The notes under the pieces are model-generated. The model saw only the letters and a program-made list of their open reading frames with translations. It had not been told where the DNA came from and did not search any database. The translations under genes were made by a program, and so were the position numbers. A DNA stretch of 64,000 nucleotides, taken from the NCBI RefSeq assembly GCF_039233145.1, contig NZ_CP136419.1, forward strand, positions 1,400,001 to 1,464,000. Reading direction: 5' to 3'. Source of the DNA: Moorella humiferrea (GTDB lineage: Bacteria > Bacillota > DSM-521 > Neomoorellales > Neomoorellaceae). The stretch's first letter is position 1, and every line of letters starts with the position of its first letter. Shown here one piece after another: positions 27,991 through 36,994 of this stretch.

Positions 27991-28518
27991 TTAATACTCT
28001 ATCCCTTTTCTCGCTTTTATTCCTTTTTCATAAGGGTGTTTGATCTGGCGCATCTCTGTAACCAAATCGGCAGCCGCCACGATACCGGCCGGAGCATTGC
28101 GGCCGGTGAGGATAACTTCCACCTGGGGCGGCCTTTCCTTTAAAAAAGTTAAAACTTCGTCTTCCGCTAAAAGGCCGAAATAAAGGGCATTGTTGATCTC
28201 GTCCAGGATGAGGATATCTATTCTGCCGCTTAATACCGCTTCCCTGGCGTAGGCCAGGGCCGCCCGGGCCTGTTCATAATCTTCCGGCCTGGCACCTTCG
28301 CGGTGGATGAAACCTTTACGGCCAAAGGTTTTTACCTCCACCTCCGGCAACAGTCGTCTAAAGGCCTTGTGTTCGCCGTAATCGGGGGTTTTCATAAATT
28401 GAACGATCAACACCTTCAACCCGTGCCCGCAGGCCCTTAAGGCCAGTCCGAAGGCGGCCGTCGTCTTTCCTTTGGCATCACCGGTATAGACCTGCACCAG
28501 CCCCTTTTCTAGCCCCAC
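27991..28518 (-). CDS. cobO: Cob(I)yrinic acid a,c-diamide adenosyltransferase
   Basis: Attaches the 5'-deoxyadenosyl group to cobalt in cobamide synthesis or salvage (CobA/CobO/BtuR family). The 175 residues carry the P-loop YTGDAKGKTTAAFGLALRA (near residue 11), VQFMKTPDYGEHKAF, LDEINNALYFGLL and VEVILTGRNAPAGIVAAADLVTEM. GTG start. Corrinoids fit an anaerobe with the acetyl-CoA pathway. No other cobalamin gene is nearby. Confidence 0.94.
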   Translation of the reverse strand: MGLEKGLVQVYTGDAKGKTTAAFGLALRACGHGLKVLIVQFMKTPDYGEHKAFRRLLPEVEVKTFGRKGFIHREGARPEDYEQARAALAYAREAVLSGRIDILILDEINNALYFGLLAEDEVLTFLKERPPQVEVILTGRNAPAGIVAAADLVTEMRQIKHPYEKGIKARKGIEY

Positions 28519-28554
28519 TGCGTCTCCCTCCTTTTACCCTATTTTACCACACCA

Positions 28555-29292
28555 TTAGTTTTTATATTGAGGTGAACTTAAACCAACCATTTGATACAGC
28601 CGGGCGACTTCATGTGGGGCTAGATAACGGTATTCTCCCGGTTTTAAATCGCCGAGGGTGAGAAAGGCGAATTTAATACGTTTGAGCCACTTCACCGGGT
28701 GACCAACCGCAGCCAGCATTCGTCTTACTTCCCGTTTACGACCCTCGCGCAAAGTCAATTTTAATAGAGCCCGTCCGTTTTTTATGCGTCGAATTTCCAC
28801 TTCCGCCGGAGATGTGGGGCCGTCCTCCAGTTCAACGCCCCGGCGTAGCCGTGCTACGGTTTTAGCTCCAGGGACCCCCTCTACCAGGGCTAAATAGGTT
28901 TTCGGTATGCGATAGCGGGGATGGGTAAGCCTTAGGGTGAGCTCTCCATCATTGGTTAGCAAAAGAAGGCCTTCCGTTGCATAATCTAGACGTCCGACCG
29001 GATATATGCGCCCAGGTACGTCCCGCAGGAGATCGAGTACCGTAGGCCGCCCCTGGGGATCTTTAACTGTTGTTACGTAACCAGAAGGCTTATATAATAA
29101 TACATAGACTTTTCTTTCTGGTTCGTTAACCGGCCTCCCGTCTACCGTTACTTCGTCCCGGCCCGGCTCTATTTTAAAGCCCATGACGGTAACTACTTGC
29201 CCGTTAACCTTAACCCGTCCGGCGCGAATTAAATCTTCAGCGTGACGTCGCGAGGCCACTCCCATATGGGCCAGGTATTTTTGTAGGCGCAT
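28555..29292 (-). CDS. rluB: 23S rRNA pseudouridine synthase, RluB type
   Basis: Makes a pseudouridine in 23S rRNA helix 89-90. An S4 RNA-binding domain (RLQKYLAHMGVASRRHAEDLIRAG, residues 2-25) precedes the RsuA/RluB catalytic domain, with the active Asp in GRLDYATEGLLLLTNDG near 102 and the conserved LREGRKREVRRMLAAVGHPV near 185. I chose the ATG at 29292 behind GGAGGTTCGT, giving 245 residues. Divergent from the PAP2 gene. Confidence 0.93.
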   Translation of the reverse strand: MRLQKYLAHMGVASRRHAEDLIRAGRVKVNGQVVTVMGFKIEPGRDEVTVDGRPVNEPERKVYVLLYKPSGYVTTVKDPQGRPTVLDLLRDVPGRIYPVGRLDYATEGLLLLTNDGELTLRLTHPRYRIPKTYLALVEGVPGAKTVARLRRGVELEDGPTSPAEVEIRRIKNGRALLKLTLREGRKREVRRMLAAVGHPVKWLKRIKFAFLTLGDLKPGEYRYLAPHEVARLYQMVGLSSPQYKN

Positions 29293-29392
29293 ACGAACCT
29301 CCGGCAACGTTATTATGCTAACATATTTGCCTCTAAAAAAGCAATAGTGCTATACTATTTTTAGCCAAACCTTTATTGGTAAGAAGGCCGTC

Positions 29393-29989
29393 ATGCGTAA
29401 TAAATTTATCTTTTTAGCCGTTATTTCCCTTCTTATCTTTATAGTTTTTGCCGCGGCAATACCCCGTACCACCAACATCGATGTTTTTCTCCTTAAAGTG
29501 GTAATGTCCACACGCATTCCTACCGCTACTGGCTTTTTTAAGTTTATAACCTTTTTCGGCACGCCGGCATTCTTTTATCCCGCAACGGCTATTTTAAGCC
29601 TTATATATTATTTCTGGCGTCAATGGCGAGGTTTTGCAGCGGTAATAATCACCATGGTTGCTTCCTGGATAATCATGGAAGGCCTCAAGCTTTCTTTTCA
29701 TCGTAACAGACCCGCCCTGGACCCGTTACAGACGGCATCGGGTTATAGTTTTCCCAGCGGCCACGCCATGATGGGCACCGTTTTTTTTGCCCTACTGGCC
29801 CTGTGGTTGATTAAAAAAGTCCCCCTTCCCCTTCGCCGCGTTATCCCACCTGTTACTGTTATTTTTTTATTTTTCCTCGGCTATAGCCGCATTTACCTTG
29901 GCGTTCATTATCCTACCGACATCCTGGCGGGATATGCCGCCGGAACAAGTATCTTCGCCATTTTCCTGGCCTGGTGGAAAGAAAAATAA
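29393..29989 (+). CDS. PAP2-family membrane phosphatase
   Basis: Membrane lipid phosphatase of the type 2 phosphatidic acid phosphatase / undecaprenyl-pyrophosphatase superfamily. The 198-residue protein has about six hydrophobic segments and the three family motifs KLSFHRNRP (near 103), YSFPSGHAM (near 120, catalytic His) and SRIYLGVHYPTDILAG (near 167). The substrate cannot be told; undecaprenyl pyrophosphate or PA are candidates. First of two plus-strand genes in an otherwise minus-strand region. Confidence 0.9.
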   Translation: MRNKFIFLAVISLLIFIVFAAAIPRTTNIDVFLLKVVMSTRIPTATGFFKFITFFGTPAFFYPATAILSLIYYFWRQWRGFAAVIITMVASWIIMEGLKLSFHRNRPALDPLQTASGYSFPSGHAMMGTVFFALLALWLIKKVPLPLRRVIPPVTVIFLFFLGYSRIYLGVHYPTDILAGYAAGTSIFAIFLAWWKEK

Positions 29990-30008
29990 TATTTCGGGAG
30001 GTTTGGTT

Positions 30009-30554
30009 ATGCCTAATAAAGCACTGTTCCTTACCTTTTACCCTTCCCCCATCGGCCGGTTAACAGTAGTTACAACGGGGGAGAAGCTATGCCGCTTGGC
30101 TTTTCCCGGAGAGGAACACGAAGGGATCATGAGTGACCTAAAACGTAAATTACCCGGTACGACCATTAATGTGGATGAAGGCGGCAGTACCTGCAGGGAA
30201 ATAATAAATCAGCTGGATGAGTACTTTAGCGGCAGCCGATTTTCCTTTACCATACCCATGGAATTATATGGCACGCCTTTTCAGTTAACAGTATGGTCAG
30301 CACTACGCGAAATCCCCTATGGTACTACTTTAAGTTACGGCGATATAGCCGAAAAAATAGGTAGGCCCAAAGCAGCCCGTGCAGTAGGACAGGCCGTGGG
30401 GCGCAACCCCCTGGGTATTATTATACCCTGTCATCGGGTGATTGGGAAAAACGGCCAGTTGATCGGCTTTGGCGGCGGCCTGAAAATCAAGGAGTGGTTG
30501 TTAAATTTTGAAGCAAAGCACGTAAAAACTAGGCAAACATCAACCGGCAAATGA
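30009..30554 (+). CDS. ogt: Methylated-DNA--protein-cysteine methyltransferase
   Basis: Suicide repair protein removing alkyl groups from O6-alkylguanine. The 181 residues show the helix-turn-helix segment GTTLSYGDIAEKIGRPKAARAVG and the active-site PCHRVIGKNGQLIGFGGGL (Cys near 140). I chose the ATG at 30009, preceded by GGGAGGT, not the upstream in-frame start inside the PAP2 gene. The 3' end overlaps the convergent spmB by 26 nt. Confidence 0.95.
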   Translation: MPNKALFLTFYPSPIGRLTVVTTGEKLCRLAFPGEEHEGIMSDLKRKLPGTTINVDEGGSTCREIINQLDEYFSGSRFSFTIPMELYGTPFQLTVWSALREIPYGTTLSYGDIAEKIGRPKAARAVGQAVGRNPLGIIIPCHRVIGKNGQLIGFGGGLKIKEWLLNFEAKHVKTRQTSTGK

Positions 30555-31062
30555 CAATCGCGGCCACCAGACTGGAAATATCGGCCAAAAGGCCCAGGGC
30601 AAGGGCATACCGATAACGCCGCACGCCTACCGACCCAAAATAAACCGTAAGTACATAAAAAGTCGTATCTGTGCTGCCCTGCATGACGGAGGCCAGACGG
30701 CCAATGAAGGAATCCGGACCGTAGTTTGAAATCAGCTCCGCCGCGATCCCCAAGGCTCCCCCTCCGGAAAGGGGACGCATAATGGCCAGAGGCAGGACTT
30801 CTCCCGGTACGCCGATAAGCCGAAGTAGCGGGTTCAAACTCCGGGCCAGGAGATCCATGGCACCGGAAGCACGAAAAATTGCAATGGCCACCAACATACC
30901 CACAAGGAAGGGAATGATTTTTATTGCCACTTTGAAACCGTCCTCCGCACCGGCAACAAAGGTTTCATAGATCGGCACACCCCGCAGGTATCCATATAAA
31001 GGAATAAAAAAAAGAACTAGAGGAATTGCCCAGCGCGAAACCTCAAGGATAATTTCGGTCAT
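30529..31062 (-). CDS. spmB: Spore maturation protein B
   Basis: Membrane protein needed for normal spore core dehydration. The 177 residues have about five hydrophobic segments and the family blocks PLYGYLRGVPIYETFVAGAEDG, FRASGAMDLLARSLNP and MRPLSGGGALGI. The ATG overlaps the spmA stop by 4 nt, the usual spmA-spmB arrangement. Confidence 0.95.
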   Translation of the reverse strand: MTEIILEVSRWAIPLVLFFIPLYGYLRGVPIYETFVAGAEDGFKVAIKIIPFLVGMLVAIAIFRASGAMDLLARSLNPLLRLIGVPGEVLPLAIMRPLSGGGALGIAAELISNYGPDSFIGRLASVMQGSTDTTFYVLTVYFGSVGVRRYRYALALGLLADISSLVAAIVICRLMFA

Positions 31063-31658
31063 CTTCCGTCACCCCTGAAGCCGTTGTAAAGCTTGCGTAA
31101 AAAACGATCGGCAATCACGGCGACTATCATGCTAAACCCCGTCGCTAAAATCGTCGGTCCCACGATGATCGTCGGATCGGTAGAATTGGCGGCGGCCCGG
31201 ATGCCGATAATTGTCGCCGGAATGAGAGTCAGGCAACCGGTGTTCAACCCCAAAAAGGTACACATAGCCGGGGTAGCTTCCTCGGGACGGTTGTTTAAAG
31301 TCTGCAATTCCTGCATGGCTTTAAGGCCAAAGGGGGTAGCGGCATTGCCTAACCCCAAGATATTGGCGCTTAAATTCATGATAATGGAACCTATAGCCGG
31401 GTGATCCCGAGGGATCTCCGGGAAAAGATACCGGGTAAAGGGGCGTAACAACCGCGCCAGAAGCCCCACGAGGCCGGCTTCCTCGGCGATTTTTAAAAGA
31501 CCGAGCCACATGGCCATAAGACCTATAAGTTCAAAGGCCAGATTTACGGCCGTCTGCGCCGCCTCGAGGGACGCTTCGGTAACTACTTCAATACGACCGT
31601 TATAGCCGGCTACGATAATTCCGGAAAGGAGCATCAAAAGCCAGATAAGATTAACCAT
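31059..31658 (-). CDS. spmA: Spore maturation protein A
   Basis: Partner of SpmB. The 199-residue membrane protein has the nucleoside-recognition (Gate) domain typical of SpmA: GLMAMWLGLLKIAEEAGL, FPEIPRDHPAIGSIIMNLSAN, GNAATPFGLKAMQELQ and NTGCLTLIP. It starts about 80 nt after the gerW terminator, so spmAB is a separate unit. Confidence 0.95.
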   Translation of the reverse strand: MVNLIWLLMLLSGIIVAGYNGRIEVVTEASLEAAQTAVNLAFELIGLMAMWLGLLKIAEEAGLVGLLARLLRPFTRYLFPEIPRDHPAIGSIIMNLSANILGLGNAATPFGLKAMQELQTLNNRPEEATPAMCTFLGLNTGCLTLIPATIIGIRAAANSTDPTIIVGPTILATGFSMIVAVIADRFLRKLYNGFRGDGR

Positions 31659-31740
31659 TTGCCTTTCCCTCCATAATTTACCTTCCTGGTAACATTTATG
31701 AAGGGGGGTTATTATCTAGAACCCTCCCCTTTGGCCCTGA

Positions 31741-31773
31741 AAAATTAAAAACCCCGGCATTTAAAACCGGGGA
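31741..31773 (-). terminator. Intrinsic terminator after gerW
   Basis: Stem CCCCGG/CCGGGG (31753-31773, 9-nt loop) followed on the minus strand by TTTTTAATTTTT. Confidence 0.88.
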
Positions 31774-31795
31774 AGATTAACCTATGGTAGTTATG

Positions 31796-32257
31796 TCATT
31801 CTCCTCCCTGGGGCCGGATAACCATCTTCGTCCGCCCGGCGGCAGGAGCATTATCGCCGTTTCCCTTTTCCTTTTTATTTTTTCCCATAAATTCCTGAAG
31901 CTTCTCCAGTACCTGGGGGGCGACATCAATTATACGGTCGACGACGGCATTGCCGTCGACCGGCAGCAGGCGAATTTGCTCCTTCCCTACCACCAGGAAA
32001 CCAACTGGCTGGACGGAAACGCCGGCACCACTGCCGCCGCCGAAGGGCAAAGATTTACCGTTTCCTCCGCCGTCTTCCTGGGGCGGTTCATATTCGCTGC
32101 CGCCGGCGACAAAACCAGCCGAAACCCTGGATACGGGAACTATTACATGGCCGTCAGGGGTTTCTATGGGTTCGCCGACTACGGTATTGACATCTACCAT
32201 ATCTTTGATGCTTTCCATTGCCGTCTTCATCAAAGCCTCTATGGGATGCTCGGGCAA
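31796..32257 (-). CDS. ytfJ: GerW/YtfJ family sporulation protein
   Basis: Conserved spore-forming-specific protein; in Bacillus it is sigma-F controlled and affects germination. The start is TTG at 32257 behind a strong GAGGAGGGG, giving PEHPIEALMKTAMESIKDMV, which matches the Bacillus N-terminus; a start at 32302 would add 15 unrelated residues. The core VGEPIETPDGHVIVPVSRVS and a Gly-rich segment follow. The C-terminal tail is rich in Lys and Gly. It overlaps the DUF2953 gene by 19 nt. Confidence 0.93.
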   Translation of the reverse strand: MPEHPIEALMKTAMESIKDMVDVNTVVGEPIETPDGHVIVPVSRVSAGFVAGGSEYEPPQEDGGGNGKSLPFGGGSGAGVSVQPVGFLVVGKEQIRLLPVDGNAVVDRIIDVAPQVLEKLQEFMGKNKKEKGNGDNAPAAGRTKMVIRPQGGE

Positions 32258-32889
32258 CTTTTGCCCCTCCTCATCAGCCGTGCTTCCTTTAACACCAGCC
32301 ACAGGGACTGTAGGCAGGCACTAATAATATGACCTAACCTCAGGACGAATATGCACCTGAAATCGACAGTTATTGTCGGCTTATCGAAGGAAGGCTGTAT
32401 ATGCCATTCAGGTGTAAAAAAATCCAAACAAGCGTGTTGTTTTAAATTGCGGTACATCCAACCCGTTACCACCCAAACGGCACCACAGGTGAAAGCTGTA
32501 GTTGCCGGGTCCCCTGTGCCCAGTGTCAAAAAAAGGCGCCACCGGCGGCAGGTCACCAGGTTAAAGAAGCGCCCCCATATCTCAATAATTTTCCTCAATT
32601 TATGGAACCGGAAGGTTGAACGCCGGCTTACCCGCCTTCTCCTGTCCCTGCCGGTCCCCGCGTCGCTATCGTTCCATAACGCCCCTCCGACGCCATTCTG
32701 CAAAAAAATAGCCCACCATTGCCGCGAGGAAGCGACGTTAACCTCCCAGACGCCCCAACCTCCCGGCAGTCCTAGTTGCAATTTAAGATCGGTATTGCCG
32801 TTATTTTGCCGGAAGGTAATTTCCAAGTGCACCGGTAATAAAAGCATCAGGAGGCAAGCTGTAAAAAATCCTGCCGTCCAAGCCCACAA
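32239..32889 (-). CDS. DUF2953 family protein (YtfI-like)
   Basis: A 216-residue protein with an N-terminal hydrophobic anchor (GFFTACLLMLLLPVHLEITF) and a central RRWRLFLTLGTGDPATTAFTCG block typical of DUF2953. It is found directly upstream of ytfJ in Bacillus (ytfI), and the same pairing and overlap occur here. Biochemical function unknown; linkage implies a sporulation role. Confidence 0.82.
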   Translation of the reverse strand: MWAWTAGFFTACLLMLLLPVHLEITFRQNNGNTDLKLQLGLPGGWGVWEVNVASSRQWWAIFLQNGVGGALWNDSDAGTGRDRRRRVSRRSTFRFHKLRKIIEIWGRFFNLVTCRRWRLFLTLGTGDPATTAFTCGAVWVVTGWMYRNLKQHACLDFFTPEWHIQPSFDKPTITVDFRCIFVLRLGHIISACLQSLWLVLKEARLMRRGKSCPSIP

Positions 32890-32949
32890 CAGTTACGCCC
32901 CCCGGCAGTAAATCTGACCCTATTTTCCCACCGGGAACGTCTTATATAC

Positions 32950-33492
32950 TTATTCCCGGACGTCTGCTGCTTCCTCTAAAGGCGGTAGTTCCGATAAATC
33001 CTTTAAACCCAGTAATTCGAGAAAACGCGGGGTGGTAACGTAAAGGATGGGGCGACCCGGGGCGTCTTTCCTGCCGGCTTCTTTTATTAAACCGCGATTT
33101 AAAAGACTAGTTAAAATCCCATCTACTTTAACTCCGCGAATGTGTTCAATTTCCGCCCGCGTGACCGGTTGACGGTAGGCGATGACGGCCAGGGTTTCAA
33201 GGGCGGCCATGGAAAGGGAAGGCAGTTCGGGCCGCAGAAAGGTTTCAATATAATGGGCATACTGGGGCCTGGTACACATTTGGTAGCCGCCGGCTACCTC
33301 CCTAATCTGCAGTCCCCGCCCTTCTTCGTTATAAAGTTTTTTTAACTCTAAAGCCAGCTCTATTACGTCCTCATTACTTAATCCCAGGGAGGCAGCTAGG
33401 GTTTCAACAGTCACCGGCCCCCCGGCGACGAAAAGGAGACATTCAAGGGCCGCTTTTTTTTCTTCCCTAAAAAATAAAGGCAAAGGGTTCAC
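32950..33492 (-). CDS. scpB: Segregation and condensation protein B
   Basis: Kleisin-interacting winged-helix subunit of the SMC-ScpAB condensin. The 180 residues contain AALECLLFVAGGPVTVETLA, LQIREVAGGYQMCTRP, LSMAALETLAVIAYRQPVTRAEIEHIRGV and LLNRGLIKEAGRKDAPGRPILY, all characteristic. It lies 18 nt downstream of scpA. Confidence 0.96.
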   Translation of the reverse strand: MNPLPLFFREEKKAALECLLFVAGGPVTVETLAASLGLSNEDVIELALELKKLYNEEGRGLQIREVAGGYQMCTRPQYAHYIETFLRPELPSLSMAALETLAVIAYRQPVTRAEIEHIRGVKVDGILTSLLNRGLIKEAGRKDAPGRPILYVTTPRFLELLGLKDLSELPPLEEAADVRE

Positions 33493-33510
33493 CTCCTTGA
33501 AGAGGCAGTT

Positions 33511-34263
33511 TCACCGCTTTGCTGCCGTCACCGTTATGGTCCCAAAAACCTCTTCCTGGTAGATGTTTACCCTGCCCCGACGCGCCAGTTCCAAAAGGGC
33601 AAGGAAAGTCAAAGCCGCTTCCAGGCGCGTAGGTTGGGGGCTTAAAAAATCGCCAAGGGTGAGGGTTTCCGTTTTTTTCAAACGTCTTAGGATAACGCGA
33701 ATTTGTCCTATTAGGGTAAAGGCCGGCTTGGTAAGGGTACTTACCACCGGCTTTGAAGGGGTTGAAACCTTCGCCAGCAATCTGGTCATGGCCCGGGAAA
33801 GGTCCGCCGGCCCTATTCCGGACAGGGGATTAATTCCGGCCAATGCCCGGGCAACGGCATCCTGATCCAGAGGACGGCCGTATACAAGCCCCCCCTTGGC
33901 GGCCATCTCGGCCAGCTTGCGGGCCGCCTCCCGGTAACGCCGGTAGGTCAGCAGCCGGTCGACCAAAACCTCTCCCGGTTCTTCGCTCCCGTCCTTTTCT
34001 TCCTCCTCCAATTCATTATCGCCCGGGTGCCGCAGAAGGAATCTGGCTTTAAGGGCCAGGAGCTCTGCTCCCAGGACTAAAAATTCACTGGCCCAGTCAA
34101 GATCGAGCTCTGTTACTTCGTTGAGATATTCCAAGTACTGGGAGGTTACTTCGGCGACAGATATGGCCTGAACGTCAATTTCCCGGCGTTCTATAAGGGT
34201 GAGGAGGAGATCGAGGGGGCCCTGAAATACATCGAGCCGGACATTGCCGATCATACGCCCCAC
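33511..34263 (-). CDS. scpA: Segregation and condensation protein A
   Basis: Kleisin subunit bridging SMC heads. The 250 residues begin with LDVFQGPLDLLLTLIERREIDVQ and contain EFLVLGAELLALKARFLLRHP and a C-terminal winged helix (ALTFLALLELARRGRVNIYQ). The start is GTG at 34263 or the ATG at 34254. It follows trpS by 10 nt. Confidence 0.96.
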   Translation of the reverse strand: MGRMIGNVRLDVFQGPLDLLLTLIERREIDVQAISVAEVTSQYLEYLNEVTELDLDWASEFLVLGAELLALKARFLLRHPGDNELEEEEKDGSEEPGEVLVDRLLTYRRYREAARKLAEMAAKGGLVYGRPLDQDAVARALAGINPLSGIGPADLSRAMTRLLAKVSTPSKPVVSTLTKPAFTLIGQIRVILRRLKKTETLTLGDFLSPQPTRLEAALTFLALLELARRGRVNIYQEEVFGTITVTAAKR

Positions 34264-34273
34264 ACCACTTTAA

Positions 34274-35251
34274 CTACACTCCCATGGCCTCCCGCACCAT
34301 GGCCATAGTCTGGCGTGCCGCGGCTCTGGCTTTGGCGGCGCCGGCCGTCAATATCTCCTCCAGGTAATTTGGCCGCGCCGTCCAGTACGCCCGTCTTTCC
34401 CGTACCGGTTCTAAAAAGGCATTTATTTTTTCCGCCAGGCGCTTTTTACAAGCCACACAACCTATACGGCCGCCACGACAGCTTACCCTGGTTTCTTCCA
34501 CTTCCTCACCGTTATATATTTCGTGATAACGATGGACCAGGCATATCTCGGGATGCCCGGGATCGGTTTTATGAATCCGCGCGGGATCGGTTACCATCAT
34601 CCGTACTTTTTCAAAAACCTCTTCCGGTGAAGCCGACATGGGAATGTCGTTATGATAACTTTTACTCATTTTACGGCCATCAACGCCGGGCAACATGGCT
34701 ACCTCCGCTAGTAACGCCTGGGGTTCGGGAAAAAGTTCGGTTTTATACAGGTAGTTAAAGCGGCGCGCCACCTCCCGGCAAAACTCCAGGTGGGGCAGCT
34801 GATCCTCACCTACTGGTACGCCGTCGGCCCGATAGATCAGGATGTCGGCAGTCATCAATAATGGATAACCTAAAAAACCGTAGGTGGAGATGTCTTTACC
34901 CTCCTTGCCGAGCTGCTGGATTTGATCCTTGTATGTGGGAACGCGCTCCAGCCACGACAGGGGAGTAATCATGGAAAAAAGGAGATGCAGTTCGGCATGT
35001 TCCTTAACATGGGATTGTACGAAAATTGTACTGCGCTCCGGGTCCAGACCCGCTCCCAGCCAGTCCAGGAGCATGGACCGGATATTTTCCTTAAGCTCTG
35101 AAGTATCATCATAGGCGGTGGTGAGGGCATGCCAGTCGGAGATAAAATAAAAACAATCATTTTCTTCCTGAAGACGCACCCAATTTTTCAGTACGCTCAA
35201 GTGACCGATATGCAGGCGCCCCGTGGGGCGCATACCGCTCAAAATACGCAT
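34274..35251 (-). CDS. trpS: Tryptophanyl-tRNA synthetase
   Basis: Charges tRNA-Trp. Class I signature GRLHIGHL (HIGH, residues 12-19) and the KMSKS loop GRKMSKSYHN near 195. 325 residues. A CxxC pair occurs in GCVACKKRLAEK near 267. No T-box leader is present; the gene sits 23 nt after the M50 protease gene. Confidence 0.97.
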   Translation of the reverse strand: MRILSGMRPTGRLHIGHLSVLKNWVRLQEENDCFYFISDWHALTTAYDDTSELKENIRSMLLDWLGAGLDPERSTIFVQSHVKEHAELHLLFSMITPLSWLERVPTYKDQIQQLGKEGKDISTYGFLGYPLLMTADILIYRADGVPVGEDQLPHLEFCREVARRFNYLYKTELFPEPQALLAEVAMLPGVDGRKMSKSYHNDIPMSASPEEVFEKVRMMVTDPARIHKTDPGHPEICLVHRYHEIYNGEEVEETRVSCRGGRIGCVACKKRLAEKINAFLEPVRERRAYWTARPNYLEEILTAGAAKARAAARQTMAMVREAMGV

Positions 35252-35274
35252 TTTACCGCAACACTCCTCAAAAA

Positions 35275-35904
35275 TTATATAAAGGCCAGGCCGCTGGCCG
35301 AAATAATCAAGTTAAGGACCAACGTCACCAGTGGGCCCATAATCCGACCGATAATACCCGTGGCGATAAGAAGAAGCAAAATCAGGGTTCCGTAGCTTTC
35401 CATACGATAAACAGCCGCCGCCCCTTCCGGGGGTATTATACCCGCCAGGACGCGGGACCCGTCAAGGGGAGGTATGGGAATCAGGTTGAATACGGCCAGA
35501 ACTACGTTGTAACCAACGAGTAGATTTAAAAAAGTAATCAGCCAATAACTGCCGATATCTAGCCGTAAAAAAATATGCAAGGCAACGGCAGCCAAATATG
35601 CCAGCACAAGATTCATAACCGGACCCGCCAGGCCTACCAGCATCATCCCCTTACGACGATCCATTTGGAAATAGTAAGGGTTGATCTGCACCGGTTTGGC
35701 CCAGCCAAACCCCGCCACAATAAGGAGCAGCGTTCCCAGGGCATCCAGGTGGGCCAAGGGATTTAAGGTAAGACGCCCCTGATTCCGTGCCGTCGGGTCC
35801 CCCAGAATATAGGCCATCTTGCCGTGGGCGTATTCGTGAAAAGTCAGGGCTATCAAAATGGCCGGGATGCCGAAGACCAGCTGGCTCAGGCTTTTAAGGT
35901 GCAT
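35275..35904 (-). CDS. M50-family membrane zinc metalloprotease (site-2 protease)
   Basis: Integral membrane protease of the Rip/YwhC type. Zinc ligands are in [13 protein letters not shown] (HEXXH, near residue 21) and the third ligand in [14 protein letters not shown] (NPDG-like, near 135). 209 residues from the ATG at 35904, preceded by AAAGGGG; an upstream start would overlap cca. Substrate unknown. Confidence 0.92.
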   Translation of the reverse strand: MHLKSLSQLVFGIPAILIALTFHEYAHGKMAYILGDPTARNQGRLTLNPLAHLDALGTLLLIVAGFGWAKPVQINPYYFQMDRRKGMMLVGLAGPVMNLVLAYLAAVALHIFLRLDIGSYWLITFLNLLVGYNVVLAVFNLIPIPPLDGSRVLAGIIPPEGAAAVYRMESYGTLILLLLIATGIIGRIMGPLVTLVLNLIISASGLAFI

Positions 35905-35924
35905 GGTTTTCCCCTTTCCGTGGC

Positions 35925-36977
35925 TTAAACCCAGGGCGGTAATTGACTCCACCCCGTCATAGCCAGGGCAAATATTACAACTTCCGGAGCCATACCCTTC
36001 TCTCTCGATAGGGGCAACTGCCTGCCCATAAGAGAGGGCGTTAATACGGGTAGAAGTCTCCTGGCGGCATATACCTTGTTTCGTTTTTTGCGGCCAAAAT
36101 TTAAATACTCAAGAACATCCTCAAGTTCTTCCGCCTTTAATCTTGCCGTAGCTACCAAAAAATAAACCAAACTGGGATCCAGGGGGCCTTTTCCCCACCA
36201 CTTCCACTGGTAAAGGAGTTTTTCCACCCGGCGCCCGGCTACCATATCCGGCAGTCCGGCTTCAGGAAAGCCCCTCCATCCCAGCTCAATTAAACCCTCC
36301 CATGCCGCTACAGGCCGCCGTTCTTTCAGCAGCAAGAAAAATTCCTGCCAGTATCGTTCCGCTGCGATACGTTCCAGATAACCATCCATTAAGGCCTGAC
36401 GCGCCAAACAATAGGTCTTTTCTTCCAGAGTAAACTTTAAACGAGTTACAAAGCGAATACCCCTTAAAAGGCGGGTCGGATCATCACTAAAGCTGTCTTC
36501 ATGAAGCACCCGTAATATCCGCTTGTCTAAATCGAGACGACCCCCAAACGGATCTACAATGGCATTTAAATCGCCGGCATTCAGCGGCAGAGCCATGGCG
36601 TTAACGGTAAAGTCGCGGCGGGCCAGATCCGCCTCCAGATCCGCCAGCTCTACTTCTGGTAAAGAACCTGGATGGGGATAAAACTCCCTCCTGGTTGTTG
36701 CTACATCGACCCTTTCTCCACTCCAGTAGACGGTGGCCGTCAAAAAGCGCTCGTGAAAAACCACCCGCCCTCCCAGCTGACGGGCCAGCTCCCCGGCGAA
36801 GGAAAGACCGTCACCCTCCACGGCCAGATCTAAATCGACTTCCGGACGGCCCAGAAAAAGATCGCGAACCGTCCCGCCCACCAGGTAAACGCGCAAACCC
36901 TTGGCAGTGGCTATTTTTCTTGCCTGGGATAAGATGCGCTGTTGAACGCGGTGAAAAAATTTCCGGTAGGTAATCAT
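35925..36977 (-). CDS. cca: CCA tRNA nucleotidyltransferase / poly(A)-polymerase family
   Basis: Adds or repairs the CCA end of tRNA. The nucleotidyltransferase head has VYLVGGTVRDLFLGRPEVDLDLAV (GG and DXD, residues 30-53), then RRDFTVNAMAL near 123 and the tRNA-binding block DPTRLLRGIRFVTRL near 167. The 350-residue length is short for a full enzyme with HD domain; it could be a CC- or A-adding half, which sequence alone cannot settle. Confidence 0.88.
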   Translation of the reverse strand: MITYRKFFHRVQQRILSQARKIATAKGLRVYLVGGTVRDLFLGRPEVDLDLAVEGDGLSFAGELARQLGGRVVFHERFLTATVYWSGERVDVATTRREFYPHPGSLPEVELADLEADLARRDFTVNAMALPLNAGDLNAIVDPFGGRLDLDKRILRVLHEDSFSDDPTRLLRGIRFVTRLKFTLEEKTYCLARQALMDGYLERIAAERYWQEFFLLLKERRPVAAWEGLIELGWRGFPEAGLPDMVAGRRVEKLLYQWKWWGKGPLDPSLVYFLVATARLKAEELEDVLEYLNFGRKKRNKVYAARRLLPVLTPSLMGRQLPLSREKGMAPEVVIFALAMTGWSQLPPWV

Positions 36978-36994
36978 TTTACCCCGATGTATTC